Made by a program: the position numbers and the translations under genes. The notes beneath the pieces were generated by a model. It was not told where the DNA came from and did no database searches. It saw nothing but the letters and a program-made list of their open reading frames with translations. Source: Craterostigma plantagineum (taxonomy: Eukaryota > Streptophyta > Magnoliopsida > Lamiales > Linderniaceae). From it: a stretch of DNA of 64,000 nt. This document shows, piece by piece, positions 46,148 through 56,861 of this stretch (position 1 is its first letter; every line of letters starts with the position of its first letter). The stretch is from the NCBI GenBank assembly GCA_027422505.1, contig JAPQWV010001612.1, forward strand, positions 1-64,000, read 5' to 3'.

Positions 46148-47355
46148 TCATTCTAGTCGAAGTCTTCTGAGTGTCACAGAAGTTCGCCTCTTTTGGTCGA
46201 TTTGCTTACCGTCCCACCGCTGAATCTCGGCCGTTCGATTAATCTCGTGCTTCCACTCATACCTCGCCTCTCCCCACATCAGCACTAACGATCCCTGGGT
46301 AAGAAGCACTGGGATTTTCGGTAAGGGAACTGATGAGTCTTTAGCCTCGACAGGGCTGAAATGCATGACGCACGTCGACTCGAGCGATAAGATTGCGATT
46401 CCATTGTCGAATTTGATGAGATCGACGTGCGCACAAATGCCCTGCAAATTAGACCGTCGGCGCTGTGCATATGCAGTGACTAGTGTCTGCTGTTTGAGGT
46501 GGAAGGAAGCGTAGGGATGAGCAGGTACATACCTCACCTGGCTGGTATATGTTGACTATGAGCTGATTGAAGAGCGGCTCACGCCACAGTAGCGCCGGCG
46601 GAAATGGGCAGGTTCCTTCGCTTTGATCGCTCGTTGCTATGCTCTCGCGGATGTAGTAAGAGAGGTCGATGGCCCAAGAGGGAAGATCGCCGAATCTCAT
46701 TGCCTGCAATTAGAGAAATGCATCACTGATCCACAACGACTGTAATGTCTCTATCCATCTGCTTGGATCATCACTCAGTTTGGTTCCATGGAAAATGACC
46801 AGTGAATGAATTGATTGGTGGTAACGAAAACAGAGTGAGAACAATGGAGATTAAAACTCTTTCTAGATACTCTGCTGATCCATAGATTTCGTCATAAAAC
46901 GCTTCAATCGAGTGTTTAACATCAATCTGTGCAACATCGAATTTTAAGAACGCGACGGCGTACCTGGTTATGCGAGCCTTGAGCTGAATAATATCCCTCT
47001 GCGCACAGACAATACCCACCATAAACACACTCCTCCACTACAAATTTTGATTATTGTTGTTCAAACTAGCAAATGAAAACGCATCCACTTTTTTAGGTTC
47101 ACCTTTCTCAAGAGCAGAGAGCGCAGAATTTTGTTGATCGGCGGATAGAAAATCCCTGCAGATCCAAAGACCGTTGATTCCATCGACAGATTCCCAGCTA
47201 CCAGCGTCCCCAAAAACTGAAATCGCCTCCGTGCCGCCACCGTATACGGTGAGTGGAAGCATTTCGAGGTCATCGCTCGAGTTTTCACCGTCGCTTTCCG
47301 ACGACGAGTCGCCGAATGCCTCTCTGAGGATGGTTTTGAGCTCAACCTTCTCCAT
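46148..47355 (-). CDS. 2OG-Fe(II) dioxygenase, ALKBH type
   Basis: AlkB-like 2-oxoglutarate/Fe(II) oxygenase; the substrate (alkylated nucleic acid or tRNA) is not shown. Four exons join in frame: 47355-47103, a 35-bp microexon 46998-46964 (EGYYSAQGSHNQ), 46703-46533 and 46441-46148. The core reads AMRFGDLPSWAIDLSYYI, FNQLIVNIYQPGEGICAHVD (HxD iron ligands), ILSLESTCVMHFSP, LLTQGSLVLMWGEARYEWKH (distal iron histidine), and RRTSVTLRRLRLE, with the Arg pair expected to bind 2OG. About 250 residues, intact. It is divergent from PMS1 with 248 bp between starts. I recall the same pairing in Arabidopsis (At4g02485/At4g02460). Confidence 0.88.
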
Positions 47356-47603
47356 TAGAAATGCTCTCTTTGCTTTTGGTATGATAAGTTGTATTTACTT
47401 GATTAATTAATAATTTAGTTTGATATTTAACAATAATTAAAAAAAAAATTATTCGCGGCAACATATCGGTGATAAATTCGACAAAGCGCGATTATAATTT
47501 TATATATATTTTAATAATTCAATTGCTGGCTAATCGTCGAACACTTCACAGTCACAAAAACGGAGGCGCGAAGCTCATGCGCTTATTCTGCAATCACAAT
47601 TTC
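47356..47603. promoter_or_regulatory. Short bidirectional promoter region
   Basis: Only 248 bp separate the start codons of the divergent 2OG oxygenase and PMS1 genes, so both 5' UTRs and core promoters must lie here. The middle is AT-rich (TTTTATATATATTTT near 47500). Confidence 0.6.
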
Positions 47604-50600
47604 ATGGAACGTAGAGCCGCTTCTCCAGCGATCAGGCCAATCAACAGAGCCGATGTCCACCGAATATGCGCCGGACAGGTGATTCTGGACCTCTCCTCCG
47701 CGGTGAAGGAGCTCGTTGAGAACAGCCTTGACGCCGGCGCAACCTCCATCGAGATTGCCCTGAAGGACTACGGCCAGGAATATTTCCAGTCGTCGACAAC
47801 GGCTCTGGCATTTCCCCGATAATTTCAAGGTACTGTGTTTAGTTTCTTTTTTTGCGTGTAGATTTTTTAATCGAGTACTTCGATGGAGGAAATTTTATGA
47901 ATTTTTTCGTATGAATCGATGTGGTTTGGTGGTTATTTTCGTGTCGTTATGAGTAAGTGTTTAACCAAATGTGTTTTTTTGGTTGGAACCCACGGCGTGT
48001 TGTGTTGTTTTGCATAAGGCGTTTGGCGTGCCTGAATTGAAATTGTGTGAACTGCGCATTCCGGGTTAAGCTCCGTTAGATGTACGGCCAGTGCATAGGC
48101 AGGGTATGTGCTATTATGAATGAGGTTTAAGAGCAACGTATGAGTTTCGTTAACAAATATCATTGCTGCTTTAGGCTTTCGCTTTATTCCTTGTCGAGCA
48201 AAGAAAGTTTTGTGGAATAATTAGGGATTGGTGTTTCTGGTGATGGGTCCGAAATTCTTTAGCAGATATTTATCCAAGATGTTTTCTCTGTAAGAGCATC
48301 TCCAACCACACGCCATTCCTGGCGTTGCCCTCCACAAATGGCGTTGTGAAGTCTCCAAGGGCACGCCAAACGCCACGGTATCCACAGCGGGTGCTACAGT
48401 GCCCCGCTATCTATTGCGGGGCACTGTTCACCCCGCAATCGTTTTTTTTTTCTGTTTTCTCTTTAATTTTCTTCATTGCTGGATAACTAATTGAAAATAA
48501 AATTTGTTTGATAAGGATGGGCGACGAAGACGAGCGAGGATTTGGGAGAAATTGGTTGCAGGCGTGAGTGAAGACGATGACGACCAGTTTCTGTTTTTTG
48601 TTTTCTTCTTTTTTTTTTGTTTTTTCTTTATGTCCTTTTTCTTTTTACTTCCTTTAAATATAAATCATTAATAAATGAATAAATAAACTTTTATTGTTAT
48701 AATGAATTACAATAATTAAATAAAAACTTTAAAAATTTCTAAAGAAAGAGGGCATTGTTCAAACAACTAAATCACAGAATTTAAATCATAGTGTTATAAA
48801 AATGTATGATGATTTTATTCCACTTTAAATAAATTAATCTTATTTTACGCAAATAATTTTACTTTTATAATATTCTGATATATAATCTCATTTTATTTAT
48901 TGTTGATTTTATAGGTATTTAAATTCATAATTTAAAATTTTTTGTAATCTTAAATTTTTTATTTTTAGAAAAAAATTTTTGTAATCTTAAATTTTTTATT
49001 TTAGAATTTAGGTTTGTAGTTTATTTTTCTAATATAAATAATTTTTAACAATTGCTTAAATTAGGAATAAGAGTATTATATATAGAGGAAAAATATAGAG
49101 GAAATGGTTGGAGTTTAACGACACTGTTTAAACTGTAAATCTGGAGGAATTGCACTGTTTAAACTCTATATATAGAGGAATGGTTGGAGATGGCCTAACA
49201 GTTTAGTTTTAGCTTCTACAATGATTCTTCTGGACGTGCGTGAAAGCTGTTGATCATAAATGACAGGTTCTGGCACTGAAGCATCATACGTCAAAATTGT
49301 CGAGCTTCAACGACCTTCAGTCGCTTGCTACTTTTGGATTTCGTGGTGAAGCGTTAAGTTCACTGTGCGCGTTGGGAGAATTAACTGTTGAGACGCGTAC
49401 GATAAATGAAGCAGTCGCAACACATCTAACATACGATCATTCAGGTGTTCTAACGGCCGAGAGGAAGACTGCTCGTCAGGTAGGCACAACGGTCACTGTG
49501 AAGAAGCTGTTCTCCAATTTTCCAGTGAGGTGTAAAGAATTCCATCGGAACATCCGCAAGGAGTTTGGAAAACTCGTTAGCTTGTTGAATGTGAGCCATT
49601 TGCTGCATTTTTTTAATATGCCTCATTGATTTCCTCAACTTAATACTGTAAATGCATGCTTGTGTATTTTGATCTGCGGGGACATGGTTCTGTCCCTTTA
49701 AGTATCGTTGATGTTGTCGTGTATTTTGAATTTCAGGCATATGCTTTAATTGCTAAGGGAGTTAGATTAGTTTGCACTAATACAACGGGAAAAAATGTTA
49801 GGTCTGTGGTTCTGAAGACACAGGGAAGTGAATTACTCAAAGACAACATCATCATGGTGTTCGGTATGAGTACTTTTTCCTGCTTAGAACCCATGACGGT
49901 TAAAATTTCGAATGATTTTGTGGTCGAAGGGTTTGTTTCAAAGTCCGGAAATGGAAGCGGTCGTAACATTGGGGACCGACAGTTCTTCTTCATTAATGGC
50001 CGCCCAGTTGATATGCCCAAAGTTGGCAAGCTTCTCAATGAATTATACAGAGGAGCAAATTCCAAACAGTGTCCTATTGCAATTATGAACTTCTTCATTC
50101 CAGCTCAAGCATACGATGTGAATGTAACCCTGATAAAAGAAAAATCTTTTTTCCCGACGAAAGCTCTTTGCTGCAATCCTTGAGGGAAGCTCTAGGGAAA
50201 ATGTATTCGTCAGATCAAGTAAGTTATCAAGTCAGCAATGTGGAGGGAAATAATGAGAAGAATTTTACATCTGGTCACTGTTCGGTGGGAAGGGATCTCC
50301 ATTGCATTCGAAACAGTTGTTTCACGATGAGGAAGGAGTTAATGTGGAGAAGGATTGTAAGACGTGTACAGATGAGAAAACTTATGTGATGGAAGTGACG
50401 AGGATCAATGATTCTTCTCCACTTATAGAAGATTTTGTGTTGACTGGCCTCAGCAATCAGATGAAGAAAGATTCTGAAGGTCCTGGTGAGCAGCACGAAG
50501 ATGTGACTTCTCTTAGAACTGAAGTGCAGTCTTGTCTTAAGTCCGCACCGAAGGATACTGTTGGTACTGGTAATTCACAGGGACGTTCAAGTATTGTCCA

Positions 50601-53023
50601 GACGTCATTGAGCAAGTTTCTTAATCTGCATAAGAGAAAACATGACAAAATTGATATGTTGTCTGAAATTCCACTGCTTAGAAGTGAACCTGCTGTCCGA
50701 AAGTTAAGAGGAAGCAGCTCCCCTGTAAAAGGCGCTTCTCTTAGATCCCTCGCCTTTGATGAGGTCATTGATTCCAACACTTACATTCGCCATGATAAAC
50801 CCCAAAATTCTAACATCTTCGGTGGCTCCAGTGGATCAGAAACTAGTTGTCTGGTTCCTTGTGATGAGAGAGGACAAAGTAAAACCAGTATGAAAGGGGC
50901 TAAGAGTATTCTAATTCCTTGTGCGGACCAAAAGCAAACTGGAGGCCCAGAGGTCAGAAATCCATGAGTTCCTCTCTAATCAAACTCGGGTTTTGTACTG
51001 TCAAGTTATGTATGCCTTTCATAAACGATAATATCTGCAGGAGCTTAATGGTTCTGCACTCATATTTTTCTCGAATCAAGATTAACTCTAGTATGCTTAG
51101 GTGTTAACATGTACCAATTCGTGTGCAGAACATTCTACCACTGGAGAAAGTTCAGGATAGGTTCAAAGATGCTATGTTATCAAGTACTTCCATTTGCAAA
51201 AGTGCTCAACCCGTTTCTGCTGACCCTTCCGTTGCATCAACTACATTACGATCTTCAGATGTGTTAACAGACTCTCCTGTAGTTTCTTCTGGATTAAAGG
51301 TTGGTTTCTCCTTGCAATTTAGTGTTAAAGACTTGATGTCGAGGAGAAAGCATAGGCTTTCAAGACTTGAGTACCTTCGTGGCACGAGTAGAAGGTTGAA
51401 TTTGAGCAGGTACAGATGCAGTTAAATTTTCCAATACAGCAGCTCAAGAACAAATCCGAACTAGCACTATGAGCAATATATGGTTGACTTGATAATTTAT
51501 TGCATACAGAGGCTTTACTGCAGCATCTTTGGAGCTATCTCAGTCGGAAAATAATGAGGGCAAGGCTGATGCTTTAGCTGCCGCTTCCATAGAGTTGGAA
51601 AGACTGTTTAAGAAGGAAGACTTCCAAGCGATGAAGGTTTCTCATAATTCACCATATAAGAAATTTCACACATGATTAATTACATTTGCATCTTGAGAAT
51701 CTTCAGCAGTCATTGAGTCATCTTTAACTAATTACATGTGCACAAAATATTTGTTCCTTGATCGTTGATAATCTCAACTTTTACCTGTAGATTATTGGGC
51801 AATTTAATCTTGGCTTCATAATTGCCAAGCTAGATCAAGACCTTTTCATCGTGGATCAGGTATTGCTTTGTTCTCCATTGTAGTGGCTCAAAGATTATCA
51901 TGATTGAATCGGTTTAAACATGCTGGGATTATCAACTGACCATGCTTTGGAATCAGCATGCTGCAGATGAGAAATATAATTTTGAGCGCTTATCACAATC
52001 AACCATATTAAACCAGCAACCGTTACTTCGGTGAGATACTCATCCAATCCAGCTGGCTAGTAACCCGATTAGTTCTGTTTTGTCAATCCAATTCTTCTCT
52101 TCTGTACTCAGCCTGTGGCAAATTATTGTGTAACAAATAAATGATTAAACTTTTGTTCGTTATGTGGACCTTGACGCTTGAAACTTACTAGTCTTATCAT
52201 GCATCACTAACAAACCGGAGAACGTTACTTTCTGATTAATACATTTTCTTCAGGCCATTAACTGTTGAGTTATCTCCCGAAGAAGAAATAGTCGTCTCGA
52301 TGAACTTGGATACATTCAGGTATGGAACGTGTCTCATCTTGCCAAAAGCATCCCCATTTTACTATTCCATTGCACTTCGGGGCGCGTTATGCCACTAGTG
52401 ACTCTTCTTCATACTTAAAATCTCCAGGAAAAATGGCTTTTCACTAGAGGAGGACATGCTAGCTCCTCCCGGCCACCGCTTCAAACTAAAAGCAGTTCCC
52501 TTCAGTAAAAATATCATGTTTGGCGTCGCAGGTATATCGAAGAGGCTCAATTTAAATTTATTACGCCCTCCAAGTAATATTTCTCCCTTTTTTTATTATT
52601 TGGCAGACGTCAAGGAACTTATATCCATTCTCTCGGACAATCACGGGGAATGCTCCGTGATTGGCAGCTACAGATCGGATACTGCAGACTCAGTCTGCCC
52701 TCCAAAACTGTGCGCCATGTTGGCATCGCGCGCCTGCAGATCGTCCGTCATGATTGGGGACTCGCTTGGAATGAACGAAATGAAGAAGGTATTTATTGTA
52801 TGTGTGTATGTTAATTTTATTTACCCTTTCCTTCTAGCAATAACAGCAAAAATCATTTACCAACCAAGGCTCTATTTTTATGATGTAGATATTACAGCAG
52901 TTGGCAGTTCTAAAGTCTCCATGGAACTGTCCCCACGGCCGACCAACCATGCGACACTTGGTTGACCTGCGAACTGTTGTAGTACGGAATAGTAGACAAA
53001 CTATGCATACTAATGTCATTTAG
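47604..53023 (+). CDS. PMS1: PMS1, MutL-type mismatch repair endonuclease
   Basis: The MutLalpha subunit that, with MLH1, nicks DNA in mismatch repair. The start at 47604 opens [23 protein letters not shown] ATPase motifs: [17 protein letters not shown], the DNGSGI region (exon 1 end), [17 protein letters not shown] (exon at 49267) and [36 protein letters not shown] is at about 49975. The C-terminal metal site [12 protein letters not shown] is split over exons near 51858/51957. [12 protein letters not shown] and [14 protein letters not shown] close the protein, with the stop at 53021. Four one-base deletions break the frame: about 47789 and 47817 ([15 protein letters not shown]), 50130 (VNVT|PDKRK) and 50299. 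Intron 1 carries a Harbinger-type MITE. Confidence 0.95.
48294..49195. mobile_element. PIF/Harbinger-type MITE in PMS1 intron 1
   Basis: Ends GAGCATCTCCAACCA and TGGTTGGAGATGGCC are inverted repeats (13 of 15 match). They are flanked by a 3-bp TAA duplication at 48291-48293 and 49196-49198, the target-site size and base content of PIF/Harbinger elements. The interior is AT-rich and has no transposase. It makes up most of the first intron. Confidence 0.8.
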
Positions 53024-54109
53024 TTAAAACATCTACTTCTTTGTGTCTGTGTGTGTAAATGTTACTTACCTCCTGGCTTTTGGGGATGCTAATTTTATTC
53101 CCGTAAATTATGTTTCCATGTGATTGATATGAATGATGATGTGTTGTTTTAGTTGAGGTGAGACTATGTTTATCCACGAACTTCACGACCCGGTCATGAG
53201 AATAAAATATTAATTTTTCTCTCCTCCACATTCACAACCTACACCTTAACGATTTTAATACTTCATCAGTAATCCAGCACAATCTATAATATTATATTTT
53301 ATAATTATTTTTAGTAGTATTCGAATGTTCAAAATAGATTACATTATATGATATAAGATTTAGATACTTTGGTCGTTGGATATAGAAAAATAGTATGAAT
53401 TATTATATATTATAGAATGTAATAGAGAAATAGATAATTTGAAATTGTAACTCAAAATGTAGCAATATTAGTCTCTATTTGTAGAGAAAAAAAGCATACA
53501 TTTTGGTAAAAAATTAACACAAAATTTTAATAGATAATCAAAAATATATCATAAAAACCAATAAAAAACACAAAAACGGTTTTGAAAACTGTGCAAAACC
53601 GGGACTCGTTGGAGGTTGTGGAAATATTTACTTGTTTGATTTATTTTATTTAATTATGTTGCACAACCGGTTGTCCGGATCAGGGAAGATGGGGAGAGAG
53701 GTAGAAGGACGAGTAACAAAGGGCATTTACGTAAATTTATCCACCATAAATTAAAATTCTCTTTTTTTTTGCGAAGAGATTCTCTCTTTTTTTTCGTAAA
53801 AGGAGGTTTTTTTAAAGATCACCATCAACATTTTCAATTCGAAGCCTGGTGAGTCGATACGGCTAGGCAAATACGACGACGAAGATCGGCCAACTTCGTG
53901 AGATCTGAGCTTGTCTCTGGAGATCGAGGTCCTCTCTGCTGCATTCGGTAATTGTTTTTCCGTTAGGGTTTATGCCCGACCGCTTTGGTTTTCTTTTTTC
54001 TTTTTTCTTTTCCCAAGAAAATCGATATAGTGCCGTATACCGATCCTTTCTGCTCTGTCTAACTTATTTGCCTTCTTATTTTTCCTTGCAGTTCAACTAC
54101 GCTACAAAC
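53024..54109. other. Intergenic, PMS1 to LSM4
   Basis: Contains one copy of a dispersed AT-rich repeat (53170-53680), then the LSM4 5' UTR region with TTTTCTT tracts. Confidence 0.55.
53170..53680 (+). repeat. Dispersed AT-rich repeat, copy 1
   Basis: It matches the reverse complement of 60490-61520 over its whole length. For example, AATAAAATATTAATTTTTCT, CTCCTCCACATTCACAACCT and ACTTTGGTCGTTGGATATAG recur there with scattered changes. The ends CCTCCACATTCACAACCTAC and GGAGGTTGTGGAAA are imperfect inverted repeats, which suggests a MITE-like DNA element. Confidence 0.75.
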
Positions 54110-55110
54110 ATGGTATGTCTGTTTTGTTATTGAACCTTCTAGGGTTCATGGGTTGTTGGTGAGTGATTTTTTTACTGTTACGATTTTTCTGCAGCTTCCG
54201 CTGTCGTTGCTCAAGACTGCTCAAGGTCACCCTATGGTAAGCTGTTTCGCCACATTTTGCTATCGAACTTTCTAGGGTTCATGTCACTCGTGTATTCGTT
54301 AAGTAGTAAAAACTGAATTGCTACTTCCTTGGCTGCTAATTTTTCCCTTGTCTGCATCTTTTGCAGTTGGTGGAGCTGAAAAATGGAGAAACATACAACG
54401 GTCACCTGGTTAATTGTGACACATGGATGAACATCCATCTCCGTGAGGTTATCTGTACCTCTAAGGTTTGTATTTATACTTGTTACTGCTTAAAGCAGTG
54501 ACCTTTACACATAGTTCGATATATCTCTGTGCATCTACGATGGTTGCCAAATACTGTTAAACTTTCTCTAGGACGGAGATAGGTTTTGGCGGATGGCAGA
54601 GTGCTACATCAGGGGCAATACCATTAAGTATCTAAGAGTCCCAGATGAGGTATTCTTTCGACGTCTTTTGCATCATAAGAGCAATCTTTTTTTGAAGTTA
54701 CCTAACACCAGTTTTTCAACTGAGTCATGTATGTACTGTTGTTTCATTTTATTTTCCCGATTGGATATTATGCCAAAATCTACAACGGTGCACATTATCG
54801 TCAGGTAATTGATAAAGTGCAAGAGGAAGCAAAAAGCCGTTCAGGTATGCCCCTCGCTCCTAGAGATTTGTTATTTCCTTCTACGAACACTCCCAGTTTT
54901 TATCCAATTTTAGAATATCATTCTTAAATGTTACTGATTGCTTTCATTTCAGATAGAAAGCCACCTGGTGTAGGGCGTGGGAGAGGAAGAGGTAGAGATG
55001 ACTCGTCAAAAGGCATTGGAGGAGGGCGTGGCTCAGAGGATGGAGCTTCCCGCGGGAGGGGCAGGCTTGGATCTGGAGGAAGGGCTGGTGGAGGTAATAA
55101 TACTGACTGA
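54110..55110 (+). CDS. LSM4: LSM4, Sm-like RNA-binding protein
   Basis: Subunit of both the nuclear LSM2-8 ring (U6 snRNA) and the cytoplasmic LSM1-7 ring (mRNA decapping). Exon 1 codes only for the initiator ATG (54110-54112, donor GTATGT). Exon 2 (54195-54236) reads [14 protein letters not shown]. Exon 3, from 54367, has Sm motif 1, [20 protein letters not shown] with MNIHLREVI. Exon 4 reads [16 protein letters not shown] and [10 protein letters not shown] with Sm motif 2, then [13 protein letters not shown]. The final exon is an Arg-Gly-rich tail ([12 protein letters not shown]) ending in the stop at 55108. All exons are in phase and the gene is intact. Confidence 0.95.
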
Positions 55111-56861
55111 TGATGATAGTGTATTTATTGGGGTTCTAATAATAATAATAATAATCTGATCCTCTAGCTAATATTTGCTCATAGTACTCCATGTCTATAT
55201 GCCAATTTTTACAGCCATTGAAATTCTTGACTGAGATAATATCATCATGTCTCAGGTGGGTCGCGGGGCAGATGAACCTGGGCAGATACCCACCCGCTTG
55301 GACGAATTGGAACGAATTTAATCTCTCCTCCAAGACCTTTTAGCATCATGCGTTTCGTGTTTTCCCGTTTTATGGTTGTTGAGTTAGAGCTCAGGCTAAG
55401 ATTATCATTGCACATCTTAAGCTTGCTTGTTATCCCCGAGATTAATGATTGAGAAAACTCGTGTGTAAGCATCCGATAAAGAGATAATTATGTGTCAGGC
55501 TCAATTTACATAGTTCCATTAGAATAAAGGACCCAATGATGTTTAAAATAGAGATAAGGACCTATTTCAAGTTTTTCTCTTAAAGTTAAGGACCAATTTC
55601 GCAAAAAATGACGTATTTGCCCCTGGACTGTTGCGGAAATTACACAGATTTGCCTCAGCTCTTCTAAACACGCGACGGATACCACTTTGTGCATTCTGGG
55701 TAACACTTCATGATTTACAGGAAAGTGTTATTCAGAAATAAGAAAGTGGTACCAGAAAAGCATGAAGTGGTAACACTTCATGTATTACATGAAAAATTAC
55801 AGGAAAGTGTTATCCAGAAATAAGGAAGTGGTACCAGAAAAACATGATGTGGTAACAGTTCATGAATTACAGGAAAGTGTTATCCAAAAATAAGAAAGTG
55901 GTACCAGAAAAGCATGAAGCGGTAACACTTCATGGATTACTGGAAAGTGTTATTAAAAAATAAGGAAGTGTTATCAGAAAAGCATGAAGTGATACCGAAA
56001 CCATGAAGCGTGAATGAAAACCACTTATTAGCTATAGAGTAACACTTCATGAGTTCTGCATAATACTTCATTGGGTTAACTGCATTCTATTACAAAAAAT
56101 ATGAATACAAGGAAGTGTTACCAGGGAAGCATGAAGTGTTAGTCGGAAAGCATGAAGTGTTATGCAGAAATAATGAAGTGGTACCGCGCATGTTAATAGT
56201 TAGAAATAAGGAATTGTTATCGAAAAAGCATGAAGTGTTTACGCATAATTAAGGTAGTGGTACCGCGAAAGTATGAAGTGTTATCAAGAAAGCATGTTAA
56301 TGACATATGCTTAAAAAACCACATTTTATTGTGTTGATACCACTTATTGGATATACGGTAACACTTTTGTGCGTGGTAATACCGCTTGTTATGCGATAAC
56401 GACATACTGCGATTTGATAACACAACAGTGGCGCTGGATACCACTTCTCATTAATATTTTATAGGGGTATTTTCGTCACACAACCTTAACTCTATGCAAA
56501 ATTCAAAAACAGGTCCTTAAAACTAATTTTCGTCTGACATGGTCCTTATCCCTAACTCCATACTATGTTTGGTCCTTATCTTTAAGTGTCCCTCCGATAA
56601 AAGGGTCTTTATTTTCTGGTTTGTGTTCCGATTATTAGAGTTGCTGTTATTGGTGATTTTTCTCTGTTCTTTGTTAATCTTAAGCATGGCTACTAAACCT
56701 TACATTCTAAAGAGGGTATACTACGCGAAATAACATAAATAATACATTTCACTCACTCACTCACTCACATTGTCTACTGTTTGACTACATACCAAAGTTA
56801 CACTTATATACACCCCATTAGGACACACTTTTAAGTTCAAAATAAAAATTTTGGGAGAGTC
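55111..56861. other. Intergenic, LSM4 to WDR89-like (3' to 3')
   Basis: Convergent spacer filled mainly by copy B of the 21-bp-unit repeat family. A short (CACT)n tract occurs near 56749. Confidence 0.6.
55520..56600. repeat. 21-bp-unit fold-back repeat family, copy B
   Basis: The left terminus (AAAGGACCCAATGATG, ATAAGGACCTATTTC, TTAAGGACCAATTTCGC, TGACGTATTTGCCCCTG, TTGCGGAAATTACACAG) aligns block by block with the left terminus of copy A. The right terminus (GGATACCACTTCTC, GGGGTATTTTCGTCAC, CAGGTCCTTAAAAC, TCTGACATGGTCCTTA) aligns with copy A's right terminus. The interior has about 20 GAAGTG(G/T)TA or inverted motifs in units such as GAAGTGGTACCAGAAAAGCA+T (21 bp) and GAAAGTGTTATCCAGAAATA+AG. 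Both orientations are mixed, so it is less of a clean hairpin than copy A. Confidence 0.8.
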
